A stretch of DNA of 64,000 nucleotides from Nocardia sp. NBC_01329 (lineage in GTDB: Bacteria; Actinomycetota; Actinomycetes; Mycobacteriales; Mycobacteriaceae), in NCBI RefSeq assembly GCF_035956715.1, contig NZ_CP108381.1, forward strand, positions 1-64,000. Reading direction: 5' to 3'. How positions within the stretch are numbered: position 1 is the first letter of the stretch; every line of letters starts with the position of its first letter. Below the pieces are notes generated by a model. That model was not told the origin of the DNA and made no database searches. It was given only the letters and a program-made list of their open reading frames with translations. Positions 55,814 to 63,848 of this stretch are shown here, in pieces. The position numbers were made by a program, and so were the translations under genes.

Positions 55814-55832
55814 CTCTCAGTTCGTTCTCAGT
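55814..55832 (+). promoter_or_regulatory. Candidate MprA box upstream of pepD
   Basis: Direct repeat ctctcagt-tcg-ttctcagt (8+3+8, one mismatch), 46 bp before the pepD ATG and immediately after the R1 element. Same motif and spacing as at mprA. Confidence 0.75.
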
Positions 55833-55878
55833 AGTTGTCGGCAGGCTGGATAGCGGATATGAGCAGAAAAGAGACACT

Positions 55879-57306
55879 ATGACCGAGGATTTCACCAATC
55901 GGCCGGCTGGGTCGGGAGCCGGACCGGTGCCGCCCTCGGCTCCGCAGCCGCAGGTGGGGCCGCAGTCGCAGGTGGGGCCACCGGCCGGTCCTGGGCCGGA
56001 GGGTGGGCAGCTCACAGCGCCCGGGCAGCCGCCGGTGGGCGGGCCCTGGCAGTTTCCGGGCGGAGCCCGGTTTCCGGTGGGGCAGCCGGGCGATACGGCC
56101 GCGTATCCCGTCGCGGGTGGTTCGTACGGTGGCCCGCCGCCCGGTGATTCCGGGCAGTTCTATGTCGCCGCGCCGCCGCCGCGGCGGAGTTCGGTGCGTA
56201 CCGGTCTGGTGGCGGGGGCCGTTGCCCTGGCGTTGGTGAGCGGTGGTATCGGTGGTGCGGTGGGGGCGCTGGTCAGCGATTCGGGGGGTGGGCCGGCGGC
56301 GACCAACGCGTTGGACGCGCCGGTTCCGGAGGTGCGGGACGCGGGGAATGCCCCGGCCGGTTCGATCCAGGCCGTCGCGCAGCAGGTGCTGCCGTCGGTG
56401 GTGATGATCGAGGTGGCGAGTAATCGCGGCCAAGGGGAGGGGTCGGGGGTGGTGTTGTCGTCGGATGGCTTGATCCTGACGAATAACCATGTCGCGGCCG
56501 GGGGCGGGGCGAACGGCGAGATGTCGGTGACCTTCTCCGACGGTAGTACCGCGTCGGCTGCCCTGGTGGGTGCCGATCCGGTGTCGGATCTCGCGGTCAT
56601 CCGGGTGAAGGGTAAAACGGACCTGAAGCCGATGGAACTGGGTAGTTCGGCGAACTTGCAGGTCGGTCAGCCGGTGGTGGCGATCGGTTCGCCGCTGGGG
56701 CTGGCGGGCACCGTGACCACGGGGATCGTTTCGGCGATGAACCGTCCGGTGTCCACGACCGGGGAGGGCAGTAATGATCCGACCGTGCCCAATCCGGTGA
56801 TCGACGCGATCCAGACCGATGCCGCGATCAATCCCGGTAATTCCGGTGGTGCGCTGGTCGATGGCCAGGGCCGGTTGATCGGGATCAATACGGCTATCGC
56901 GAGCTTGGGTTCGTCAGGGGCGGGCGGTCAGCAGAGCGGTTCCATCGGACTCGGTTTCGCGATTCCGGTGGATCAGGCGCGGCGGGTCGCCGACGAGTTG
57001 ATCAAGAGTGGTCACGCCACGTATGCGCAGATCGGGGTGACCGTGCAGCGTGACGAGTCGGTGCACGGTGCGCGGGTTCTCGAGGTGACGCCGAACGGTC
57101 CGGCGGCCGCGGCGAAGATTCCCCCGGGTTCGATCGTGACCCGGCTGGACGACCGCACGATCGATTCCGGGGATGCGCTGGTCGCCGCCGTGCGGTCGAA
57201 ACAACCGGGAGACAAGGTGACAGTGACCTATACCGATGAACGGGGCGGTAACACCCGGACCGCCGAAGTGACCTTGGCTGCCGCCGCGGTGGAGGGAGGC
57301 CGATGA
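55879..57306 (+). CDS. pepD: HtrA-like serine protease PepD
   Basis: 475 aa. Cytosolic Pro/Gly/Gln-rich N-terminus (~1-105), one transmembrane helix (~108-135), trypsin-like protease with His ~204 (LTNNHVAA), Asp ~237 (PVSDLAVI) and Ser ~322 (INPGNSGGALV), then a PDZ domain (~375-465; QIGVTVQRDES, GSIVTRLDDRTI). The role is extracytoplasmic protein quality control, with feedback to the MprAB/SigE stress response in mycobacteria. 4-bp ATGA overlap with moaB2. Induction by MprA is suggested by the box at 55814-55832. Confidence 0.96.
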   Translation: MTEDFTNRPAGSGAGPVPPSAPQPQVGPQSQVGPPAGPGPEGGQLTAPGQPPVGGPWQFPGGARFPVGQPGDTAAYPVAGGSYGGPPPGDSGQFYVAAPPPRRSSVRTGLVAGAVALALVSGGIGGAVGALVSDSGGGPAATNALDAPVPEVRDAGNAPAGSIQAVAQQVLPSVVMIEVASNRGQGEGSGVVLSSDGLILTNNHVAAGGGANGEMSVTFSDGSTASAALVGADPVSDLAVIRVKGKTDLKPMELGSSANLQVGQPVVAIGSPLGLAGTVTTGIVSAMNRPVSTTGEGSNDPTVPNPVIDAIQTDAAINPGNSGGALVDGQGRLIGINTAIASLGSSGAGGQQSGSIGLGFAIPVDQARRVADELIKSGHATYAQIGVTVQRDESVHGARVLEVTPNGPAAAAKIPPGSIVTRLDDRTIDSGDALVAAVRSKQPGDKVTVTYTDERGGNTRTAEVTLAAAAVEGGR

Positions 57307-57860
57307 TGCAGTTGGTGACCGGGGGCGGGCACGCGGCGATGGAGCTCGGCGCTACGGTGAGCGGTATGGAAATCGATGCTCCTGTCGCGGGTCGCGCATT
57401 GGTCGTGGTGGTAGATGATCGAACGGCGCACGGCGGCGAGGATTCGCTGGGCCCGTTGGTCACCGAACTGCTCACCGAGGCGGGGTTCCTCGTCGACGCG
57501 TCCGTTTCGGTGGAGGCCGACGAGGTGGCGATCCGGAACGCGTTGAACACCGCGGTGATCGGTGGTGTCGACCTGGTGATCTCGGTCGGCGGTACCGGTA
57601 TGTCGCCGCGCGACGTGACGCCCGAGGCCACTTCCGAGGTGCTCGACCGCGATCTGCCGGGAATCAGTGAGGCGCTGCGGGCATCGGGCCGGGTCGCCGG
57701 TTCGCTGGACGCGGGGCTGTCCCGTGGCCTGGCGGGTATTTCGGGGAGCACCCTTGTGGTGAACCTGCCGGGTACCCGGGCTGCGATCCGCGACGGTATG
57801 GCGACGTTGGGTCCGCTGGCGAGCCGGGTGATCGGTGAATTGTCCGGACTGCTGGAATGA
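57303..57860 (+). CDS. moaB2: MogA/MoaB-family molybdopterin-binding protein
   Basis: 185 aa from the ATG overlapping pepD; an internal Met 22 (MEIDAPVAG) could also serve. MoaB/MogA fold: ALVVVVDDRTAHGGEDSLGPLVTELL, DLVISVGGTGMSPRDVTPEA (the GGTG MPT-binding loop and catalytic Asp) and STLVVNLPGTRAAI. The family adenylates molybdopterin, but the position after pepD is fixed in mycobacteria (Rv0984) without other moa genes, so its actual role is unclear. Confidence 0.92.
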   Translation: MMQLVTGGGHAAMELGATVSGMEIDAPVAGRALVVVVDDRTAHGGEDSLGPLVTELLTEAGFLVDASVSVEADEVAIRNALNTAVIGGVDLVISVGGTGMSPRDVTPEATSEVLDRDLPGISEALRASGRVAGSLDAGLSRGLAGISGSTLVVNLPGTRAAIRDGMATLGPLASRVIGELSGLLE

Positions 57861-57875
57861 GCCGGAGCGTGCGGT

Positions 57876-58073
57876 ATGAGTGAGGGTGCGACCCCTGAGG
57901 TCCCCCGCCGGGCGAACCGCCGGGCGGGGGACCCGGCGCGTCTGGACCGGGTATTCGGTGAGGTGCTGCCGTCCACCACCCGGGACGAGCGAGACGAGGG
58001 CGCGGGGCCGGGCGCCGATGGTGACGATTGGTTGCGTTCGCAGGTACCGCCGCATCACGGCGGCATCTACTGA
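57876..58073 (+). CDS. Small conserved-looking hypothetical protein
   Basis: 65 aa: acidic/basic, MSEGATPEVPRRANRRAG and a C-terminal DDWLRSQVPPHHGGIY. It starts 15 bp after moaB2 with GAGCGTGCGGT upstream. The codon bias (C/G third positions) and the distinctive WLRSQVPPHHG end suggest a real gene; many actinobacterial small proteins end this way. No function can be assigned. Confidence 0.65.
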   Translation: MSEGATPEVPRRANRRAGDPARLDRVFGEVLPSTTRDERDEGAGPGADGDDWLRSQVPPHHGGIY

Positions 58074-58613
58074 TTACGGAAACATATTGGCGCATAACGC
58101 TTTTCGGTCGCACAGGGTGTGAACGCGCTATCTCCGGGTAGTAAAGGGGAGGCTGATTTTTCTGAATTCATTCAGCGCGGAATGTGCGAGATTATAATTT
58201 CGGTCACCTTTGTTCCGGTTTTATATAACCGATTCTCTTGACGCTTTCTTTGTGGTGAATTTCCGCAGCCTGCTGCCGTGTTCGCCCGGACTACCTGCAT
58301 TTTCCTGCGGATGAGTCCGCTCTGCGGGGTATGAGATTTGGATCACATTAACGTATAGCGAAAACAACCTTTGTCCCATCTGTTGCCGACCGTTAATCTC
58401 GGTTCGTCGACCGCCGCAATGGCGGTCCGGTGAGGTTTCGGATTGTGGATCCCGCCGGTCGTATTGGCGTGCATTTGTCCGAATTGCGGCGTTGCACCGA
58501 AATAACAACAGGTCACCTGTAGGTAACAAACAAGCGAAACACTGGTCGGAGCCGGCGAGTCGATGTCCGAGTCTCGTAGGCCATGTTGTTTGTCCGAAGT
58601 GATGAGGGGAAAT
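58074..58613. other. AT-rich leader region of the porin cluster
   Basis: 540 bp without a coding-like ORF and clearly AT-richer than its surroundings. It contains a 14-bp palindrome and TATAAT at 58162-58198, TTGACG at 58238-58243, and the ribosome-binding site gatgaggggaaatatgag at the end. The long distance from TATAAT to the first porin ATG (about 415 bp) implies a long 5' UTR or another promoter. Confidence 0.5.
58162..58198 (+). promoter_or_regulatory. Possible promoter/operator of the porin cluster
   Basis: The palindrome ctgaattcattcag (58162-58175) sits 17 bp upstream of a perfect TATAAT (58193-58198), i.e. over the expected -35 position. This would suit a repressor site, but no regulator is known from the sequence. 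Confidence 0.35.
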
Positions 58614-59288
58614 ATGAGCGAGAACCGCACCGCCGGTGTACGTAATGGCGGCAGGATCGCGGGTGTCGGTGCCGCGGCCGCTGTGGCCGTGGGCCTGCTG
58701 TCGACGGGCGCCGCGAATGCCGATGCCTTCGTGGCTCTGCCCGACGGCCAGAAAGCCGGCCCCGGAGTGACCATCACCCGTACGGGTGAGCATGCCGTCG
58801 TTTCGCCTTCCATGGCGGCCAACGGCGCGGGCCGCGTGGTCTGGGTCTCCGGAAACGCTGTCGCCGACGTGGCTGTGACGCCCAAAGGTGAGCCGGGCCC
58901 GAACAACGGTCCGACCGGGGCGGACGGCACCAACAACTCGTCCACGCACGGCGCCTCGCAGCTCAACACCGGCTATATCGTCGGTTGCCAGGTGAGCCTC
59001 GGCGAGGATGCGATCGGTCTCGGAGCTTCCGCGAATCTGTCTCTCGACGGCGGTGGAGTCGGCGGCTCGGTCGGGCTCGAACTGGGCCCGGGCGACGTCG
59101 AGTTCGTGCAGATCGACTACAAGGACATCACGAAGCCCGGCCGGTACTCCGTGGAGTACCAGGATGCCGAGATCGAGATCCAGGGTTGCGCGGGTTACGC
59201 GCAGGCGCGGTCGTACACGGTCGTCGAGATCATCGGCGACCACTACTCGAAGACCACGCTGTACGGGCAGCCGTTCAGCATCGGCTGA
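58614..59288 (+). CDS. MspA-family outer-membrane porin, NfpA-like copy 1
   Basis: 224 aa from the ATG at 58614 (GAGGGGA upstream). Signal peptide MSENRTAG..VAVGLLSTGAANA^D, then the MspA beta-barrel: ALPDGQKAGPGVTITRTGEHAVV, VGCQVSLGEDAIGLG, SVGLELGPGDVEF, ending TTLYGQPFSIG. Two Cys (GCQV and QGCAGY) are shared with all four paralogues. Likely oligomerises with the NfpB-like product of the next gene to form a channel through the mycolate outer membrane, as shown for N. farcinica NfpA/NfpB. Confidence 0.93.
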   Translation: MSENRTAGVRNGGRIAGVGAAAAVAVGLLSTGAANADAFVALPDGQKAGPGVTITRTGEHAVVSPSMAANGAGRVVWVSGNAVADVAVTPKGEPGPNNGPTGADGTNNSSTHGASQLNTGYIVGCQVSLGEDAIGLGASANLSLDGGGVGGSVGLELGPGDVEFVQIDYKDITKPGRYSVEYQDAEIEIQGCAGYAQARSYTVVEIIGDHYSKTTLYGQPFSIG

Positions 59289-59369
59289 GCTGTCGCGCCC
59301 CGTCCACGTCGCATCGAACCGAACTTCCTCGCGCAGCCCGCGAGCTCTCCCTTCGAAGGGTATGACCCC

Positions 59370-60035
59370 ATGATCAACCGCAAGAATCTGGCGCGCCTGG
59401 CCGGCGTCGGCGCCGCCACCACCATCGCGCTGGGCCTGTTCTCGACCGGGGCCGCCAGCGCCGACACCTTTGTGCCGCTGCCCGGCGGCGAACTGGTCAA
59501 GACACTGTCCGACGGCACGGTGGTGACCGTGCGCATGGTCGGCGAATCGGCCACCATCAGCCCGTCCATGGGTGCCACTCCGGTGCACCGCAACGCGTGG
59601 GCCTCCGGTAGCGCGCAGGTCGAGATCGCCGGCGGCGAGGACGTGGGCGGCAGGATCTTCCCCGGCTATGTCGTGGGTTGCCAGGTGAACATCGACGGCG
59701 GCGGTGCCCAGGGTGGCGCCGGCGCGGAGGTCGATACCGAGGGCGCCGTGAGCCCGAGCGCCGAAACCGGCGGCAACCTCACCGTCGGGCCCGGCCAGGC
59801 GAAGTCCTTCTATGTCCTCGATATCGAGAGCCCGGACGACTACGGCAGTGAGGACCACGCGACCAACAACCAGTTCGAGGGCAACAGCGGTTCGGTGACC
59901 TGGTCCGATCAGACCATCGGGCTGAGCGGCTGCGGTGGCTACGCGCAGGCCCGGTCCTTCGTCAAGGTCGAGGTGGAGACCGAGAACGTGATCACCTTCG
60001 TGACACTGTGGGGTCAGCCGTTCAGCCTCGGCTGA
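59370..60035 (+). CDS. MspA-family outer-membrane porin, NfpB-like copy 1
   Basis: 221 aa. Signal peptide MINRKNLARLAG..LFSTGAASA^D, then VPLPGGELVKTLSDGTVVTVRM, SPSMGATPVHRNAWASGSAQVE, YVVGCQVNIDGG, VGPGQAKSFYVLDI and the C-terminal LWGQPFSLG. Distinct subfamily from the preceding gene (HRNAWAS and DHATNN blocks). 81 bp after the A-type gene, same operon. A perfect terminator hairpin follows at 60062. Confidence 0.93.
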   Translation: MINRKNLARLAGVGAATTIALGLFSTGAASADTFVPLPGGELVKTLSDGTVVTVRMVGESATISPSMGATPVHRNAWASGSAQVEIAGGEDVGGRIFPGYVVGCQVNIDGGGAQGGAGAEVDTEGAVSPSAETGGNLTVGPGQAKSFYVLDIESPDDYGSEDHATNNQFEGNSGSVTWSDQTIGLSGCGGYAQARSFVKVEVETENVITFVTLWGQPFSLG

Positions 60036-60353
60036 CCGAGCGCTGAACCGACATATCGGCACGAATACGGGCCTGCCGCAGCTGCGGCAGGCCCGTATTC
60101 GTTCGGCGCAGAACGGGAACCGGCGCCCAGGGCGAGTGGCTCCCCAGCGCCGTCACCTCCCGGCTACCTGGCAATCATCCGAGTGACACACCGTATCGAC
60201 GGCACGGTATTCGAGTGTTCACCGGCTGTGCGGTTCCGGGTTCATCTCGTGGCTACAGCTATCCCTCAAGCTCTATGAAGCCTGTTCTCGGGCCGCCCCG
60301 GCATCGAATCGCTGCGATGCCGGGTGTCGCTGAAAACCTTGATGAGGGGAAAT
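60036..60353. other. Spacer between porin pairs
   Basis: 318 bp holding the 60062-60101 terminator and, after it, sequence without ORF or repeat. It ends in the same gatgaggggaaatatgag leader found before the first pair, so the second pair probably has its own promoter in 60102-60340, though no hexamers stand out. Confidence 0.5.
60062..60101. terminator. Perfect palindromic terminator between porin pairs
   Basis: cgaatacgggcctgccgcag (60062-60081) is followed directly by its exact reverse complement (60082-60101): 20-bp arms, no spacer. 26 bp after the NfpB-like stop. Confidence 0.85.
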
Positions 60354-61028
60354 ATGAGCAAGAACCGCACCACTGGTCTGCGCTGCGGCGTGCGCGCCCT
60401 GGGCGCCGGCGCTGTCGCTGCCGTGGCCATGGGTCTTTTCTCGACCGGTGCCGCGAACGCGGATACCTTCGTACCGTTGCCCGCCGGTGAAAAAGCCGGG
60501 CCGGGCGTGAAGATCACCCGCAGCCAGGAAAGCGCGATCATTTCGCCGTCGCTGGCCGCGAACGGCGCGGGCCGGACCGTTTGGGTATCGGGCACCGCCA
60601 CTGCCGATGTCTCGGTGACCCCGGAGGGCGAAGCCGGTCCCAACAACGGCCCCACCGGCGCCGACGGGACCAACAACTCCTCTACGCACGGTGCCTCGCA
60701 GATCAACACCGGCTACCTCGTCGGCTGCCAGGTGAGCATCGCCGATGACGCGATCGGCCTGGGCGGTTCGGTCGGTATCGAGGTCGGTGGCGGTAGCATC
60801 GGCGGCTCGGTCGGCCTCGAGCTGGGCCCGGGCGAGGTGAAGTTCGTACAGATCGAGTACAAGGACATCGAGAAGGCCGGTGTCTACTCGGTCGAGTACC
60901 AGGATGTGGAAATGGCGATCCAGGGTTGCGCCGGTTACGCGCAGGCCCGCGCCTACACCGTGGTCGAGATCATCGGCGACCACTACTCGAAGACCACCCT
61001 CTACGGGCAGCCGTTCAGCATCGGCTGA
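60354..61028 (+). CDS. MspA-family outer-membrane porin, NfpA-like copy 2
   Basis: 224 aa from the ATG at 60354. Same length and architecture as copy 1; the signal peptide ends FSTGAANA^D. Identical blocks include PNNGPTGADGTNNSSTHGAS, SVGLELGPG, QGCAGYAQAR and HYSKTTLYGQPFSIG. Divergence is concentrated in the N-terminal third and around IGLGGSVGIEVGGGS. It shares the 18-bp ribosome-binding leader with copy 1, so duplication included the translation start. Confidence 0.93.
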   Translation: MSKNRTTGLRCGVRALGAGAVAAVAMGLFSTGAANADTFVPLPAGEKAGPGVKITRSQESAIISPSLAANGAGRTVWVSGTATADVSVTPEGEAGPNNGPTGADGTNNSSTHGASQINTGYLVGCQVSIADDAIGLGGSVGIEVGGGSIGGSVGLELGPGEVKFVQIEYKDIEKAGVYSVEYQDVEMAIQGCAGYAQARAYTVVEIIGDHYSKTTLYGQPFSIG

Positions 61029-61100
61029 TACCGGCACCGGTCGAATTCACCCACCACATCTCTCGCTGTAGCGAATTCAACCCCAGAGGGGCACAAACAC

Positions 61101-61775
61101 ATGTTCTACCGTAAGAATCCGGCGCGCCTTGCCGCTGTCGGCGCCACCGCCTCGATTGCGCTGGGCCTCTTCTCCGCCGGTGCTGCCAATGCCGACACCT
61201 TCATTCCGCTGCCCGGCGGCGAAATCACCAAGACCTTGTCCGACGGCACCGCGGTGACGGTGCGCCTGGTCGGCGAGTCCGCCACCATCAGCCCGTCCAT
61301 GGGTTCCACCCCGGTGCACCGCAACGCGTGGGCCTCCGCGAGCGCGCAGGTCGAGATCGCGGGCGGCCAGAAGGTCGGCGGCAAGATCTACCCCGGCTAC
61401 GTCGTAGGTTGCCAGGTCAATATCGACGGTGGCGGCGTCGAGGGCGGCGCCGACGCTGATGTGAGCGTCGAGGGCGACAGCGCCGAAATCAGCCCCAGCG
61501 CTGAGGGCGGCGCCAATCTGACCGTCGGGCCCGGGCAGGCGAAGTCGTTCTACGTCCTCGATATCGAGAAGCCCGACGACTACGGCAACGAAGACCACGC
61601 CACCAACAACAAGTTCAAGGGCAACAGCGGTTCGGTGACCTGGTCCGATCAGACCATCGGTGTCAACGGTTGCGGTGGCTACGCGCAGGCGCGTTCATTC
61701 GTGCGGGTCAAGGTCGAGACCGATCACGTGATGTCCGTGGTGACCCTGTGGGGTCAGCCGTTCAGCCTCGGCTGA
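61101..61775 (+). CDS. MspA-family outer-membrane porin, NfpB-like copy 2
   Basis: 224 aa, signal peptide MFYRKNPARLAAV..LFSAGAANA^D. Matches NfpB-like copy 1 throughout, for example SATISPSMG, HRNAWAS, VGCQVNIDGGG, VGPGQAKSFYVLDIE, GNSGSVTWSDQTIG and LWGQPFSLG. It has a short insertion (SVEGDSAE) in the loop before SPSAE. 72 bp after the A-type gene. Terminator at 61828-61860. Confidence 0.93.
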   Translation: MFYRKNPARLAAVGATASIALGLFSAGAANADTFIPLPGGEITKTLSDGTAVTVRLVGESATISPSMGSTPVHRNAWASASAQVEIAGGQKVGGKIYPGYVVGCQVNIDGGGVEGGADADVSVEGDSAEISPSAEGGANLTVGPGQAKSFYVLDIEKPDDYGNEDHATNNKFKGNSGSVTWSDQTIGVNGCGGYAQARSFVRVKVETDHVMSVVTLWGQPFSLG

Positions 61776-61827
61776 CCCGGCGGACGGCTCATCCGGCCGG
61801 GATGCGGCCCAGCCCCACATCTTGGTC

Positions 61828-61860
61828 AAGGGACCTGACGCGCACCGCGGCAGGTCCCTT
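61828..61860. terminator. Terminator hairpin after the porin cluster
   Basis: aagggacctg (61828-61837) / caggtccctt (61851-61860), 13-nt loop, between the convergent porin and SAF-domain genes. Confidence 0.7.
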
Positions 61861-61887
61861 CCGTCTGCCCGGCCACATCTCCGGCGA

Positions 61888-62586
61888 TCAATGGAAGATC
61901 ACGGTGAGCGCGCTGTTCAGCGAGGCCGCGGCCACGACCGCTGCCCGGCGCGCGTCCATCGCCACCAGCACGACCCGTTCGGCGTGACGGTGCGCGCCCG
62001 AGTCTTCGGGCGGTCCCGACACCAGCACCACGGCTGCGTCGACGGCCAGGGTCTGCGCGAGGGTCGGATCTTCGGATCCGGCGGCCACCACATCGACCCG
62101 ATCGCCGGCTCGCAGGATCTCGGTGATCGCGGTATCGGCCAGCCGGACCGGCACGATTCGGGAATCCGGGCGCCCCGTCGCGACCTCGGCGAGACGTGGC
62201 CCGACCACGCGAACGTCGGTGAGCACCTCGCCCGCGCGCAGGGCGGCGGTCAGTACGGCGCCGAGCAGCGGCGCGGGGTCCGCGGCCGCGCCGTCCGGTG
62301 CGACATCCGGCGGATAGGAAGCGAGCCGGAGGTCCGCGGCGCCGAGCAGGTGGCCGGGTGGGAGGTCGCGGGCCGCGACCACGACGGTGGAACGCGCGTG
62401 GGCCGGATCGCCGCGGAGGAACAGCGTTACGGCCGCGAGCGCGCACAGTGCGGCCAGGATGCGCCGCAGCAGGACCCCGTCGGCCCAAGGCGGGCGATTG
62501 TCGAACGCATCACGCCAGGTCTCACCGGCGCCGAGACGGGCGCGGCCGCCGATGGCCGTGTGGGCGGAGGTTCGGAAGCGGCTCAT
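61888..62586 (-). CDS. SAF-domain (CpaB/RcpC-like) membrane protein
   Basis: 232 aa. A cytosolic N-terminus (~1-38), one transmembrane helix (LLRRILAALCALAAVTLFL, ~39-57), then a SAF domain: VVVAARDLPPGHLLGAADLRLASYP, AGEVLTDVRVVGP, and a C-terminal RVDVVAAG..VVLVSGPPED..VVLVAMDARRAAVVAAA module as in CpaB/RcpC pilus assembly proteins. No other pilus genes are in the window, so the function is open; a homologue near galU in mycobacteria is likewise isolated. Confidence 0.82.
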   Translation of the reverse strand: MSRFRTSAHTAIGGRARLGAGETWRDAFDNRPPWADGVLLRRILAALCALAAVTLFLRGDPAHARSTVVVAARDLPPGHLLGAADLRLASYPPDVAPDGAAADPAPLLGAVLTAALRAGEVLTDVRVVGPRLAEVATGRPDSRIVPVRLADTAITEILRAGDRVDVVAAGSEDPTLAQTLAVDAAVVLVSGPPEDSGAHRHAERVVLVAMDARRAAVVAAASLNSALTVIFH

Positions 62587-62727
62587 GTGTCGAGCGTATG
62601 AGCGCTTTCCGGTACTGAACCGGAGTTGTGCACAACTGTGGACAACTCGGGGGGTGTGGATGGATCACATCGGTGCCCGGCCGCTATCGCCGGTCGATCG
62701 GCGCCGGATCGGCGCGAGATCCTTCTC

Positions 62728-63036
62728 TCAGCTGGCCGCGGCGGCCGGGGCCGACGAAGTACCGGCCGAGCCCTTGTCGGAGCCGGCTTTCGAGCTGGAA
62801 GCCGAAGAGCTCGACGCGGAGCTGTCGGACTTGGCCGGTTCGCTGGCGGTCGACGCGCCGCTGCGGCTGTCGGTCCGGTAGAAGCCGCTGCCCTTGAAGA
62901 CGATGCCCACCGAATTGAAGAGCTTACGCAGGGCGCCGGAGCACTCCGAGCAGACAGTGAGAGCCTCATCGGTAAAGGACTGAACGATATCGAAGCGGTT
63001 GTCGCACTGGGTGCACGCATATGAATAGGTTGGCAC
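62728..63036 (-). CDS. FmdB-family zinc-ribbon protein (Ruc-like)
   Basis: 102 aa. MPTYSYACTQCDNRFDIVQSF and VCSECSGALRKLFNSVGIVFKGSGFY supply four Cys (two CxxC pairs at ~8/11 and ~29/32), the FmdB zinc ribbon. From residue ~55 the tail is almost only Ser, Ala, Gly and Asp/Lys and must be disordered. M. tuberculosis Rv0991c (Ruc), in the same place beside 5-FCL and galU, has this ribbon-plus-disordered-tail layout and is a redox-switched chaperone; the same role is plausible here. Confidence 0.9.
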   Translation of the reverse strand: MPTYSYACTQCDNRFDIVQSFTDEALTVCSECSGALRKLFNSVGIVFKGSGFYRTDSRSGASTASEPAKSDSSASSSSASSSKAGSDKGSAGTSSAPAAAAS

Positions 63037-63155
63037 TGGGTCCTCCGCAGTATTCGAGATTTAGCACTCTACAGCCGACAGTGCCAACAGTGCCAATCGC
63101 CCATTGATTCCGGTATACCCACTATTGTGCCGAGCGCCACCCGGGAAGGTGATCG

Positions 63156-63755
63156 CTACAGTGCGGCGTCGAGCCGCCGCATCCCGCCGACCGGGGTCAG
63201 CACCCAGGTCATCCGGATATCGTGCGGTTCCTCGGGTAGCCGCTCCACCAGCTCGTCGTCGCGGACCACAACCATCCGGCGGGCGGCCGGATCGGCCATC
63301 CCGAGCGTCCGGTCGTAGTAGCCCGCACCCTGGCCGAGTCGGACGCCGCGCCGGTCCACCGCCAGCGCCGGGATCAGCAGCACCTCGGCGCGGGCGACAG
63401 TTTCCGGCGGCAGCACCGGACCCGTCGGTTCGAGCAGGCCGAAGCGGGCCGGGCGCAACGATCCCGCGCCGGTGAACTCGCCCCAGCTCAATGGGCCGGG
63501 TCGGCCGGTCACCGGGAGCAGTACCCGGCTACCGGAATCCCGCAGTGCCTCGGGGATGGCCACCGATCCCGGCTCCCCGCGCATCGGCACATAGGCACAC
63601 ACCCACTCAGCGGGACCGAGGTCGGCGGCTGTCGCGGCCAGCGCCGCGGCCTCCGCTGCATGGACGAGTTCGGGTAATCCCGCCCGGCGGGCGCGGATCT
63701 CCGCGCGCCAGGCCTGCTTGTCACACTCGTCGGGCATGGGCACGGCGACAACCAT
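63156..63755 (-). CDS. 5-formyltetrahydrofolate cyclo-ligase
   Basis: 199 aa (an internal ATG at 63737 is an alternative start). KQAWRAEIRARRAGL is the N-terminal substrate region, CAYVPMRGEPGSVAI follows, and LLIPALAVDRRGVRLGQGAGYYDRTL is the family signature with the ATP-binding Gly-rich loop. It converts 5-formyl-THF to methenyl-THF with ATP. Divergent from galU with 93 bp between, as in M. tuberculosis Rv0992c-Rv0993. Confidence 0.93.
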   Translation of the reverse strand: MVVAVPMPDECDKQAWRAEIRARRAGLPELVHAAEAAALAATAADLGPAEWVCAYVPMRGEPGSVAIPEALRDSGSRVLLPVTGRPGPLSWGEFTGAGSLRPARFGLLEPTGPVLPPETVARAEVLLIPALAVDRRGVRLGQGAGYYDRTLGMADPAARRMVVVRDDELVERLPEEPHDIRMTWVLTPVGGMRRLDAAL

Positions 63756-63848
63756 AGGCTCTCACCAGTGCCGGTCACGTCGGCGAAAGTCCGCGGCGAG
63801 CCGGTGTACAGCCGTTTGGACGGCGCCGTGGATGGATAGGGTGTGTAT

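Larger units (their letters stand above)
54891..55878. other. Repeat-rich 1-kb region between mprB and pepD
   Basis: No credible gene. The first part (54995-55255) is G-rich on the plus strand with many GGTGGG clusters. It then holds an inverted R2 copy (55257-55402), seven copies of an 8-bp unit (55501-55556), a truncated R1 tail and a full R1 copy (55621-55792), and finally the pepD promoter with an MprA box. The region separates pepD from mprAB and gives it its own promoter. Confidence 0.7.
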
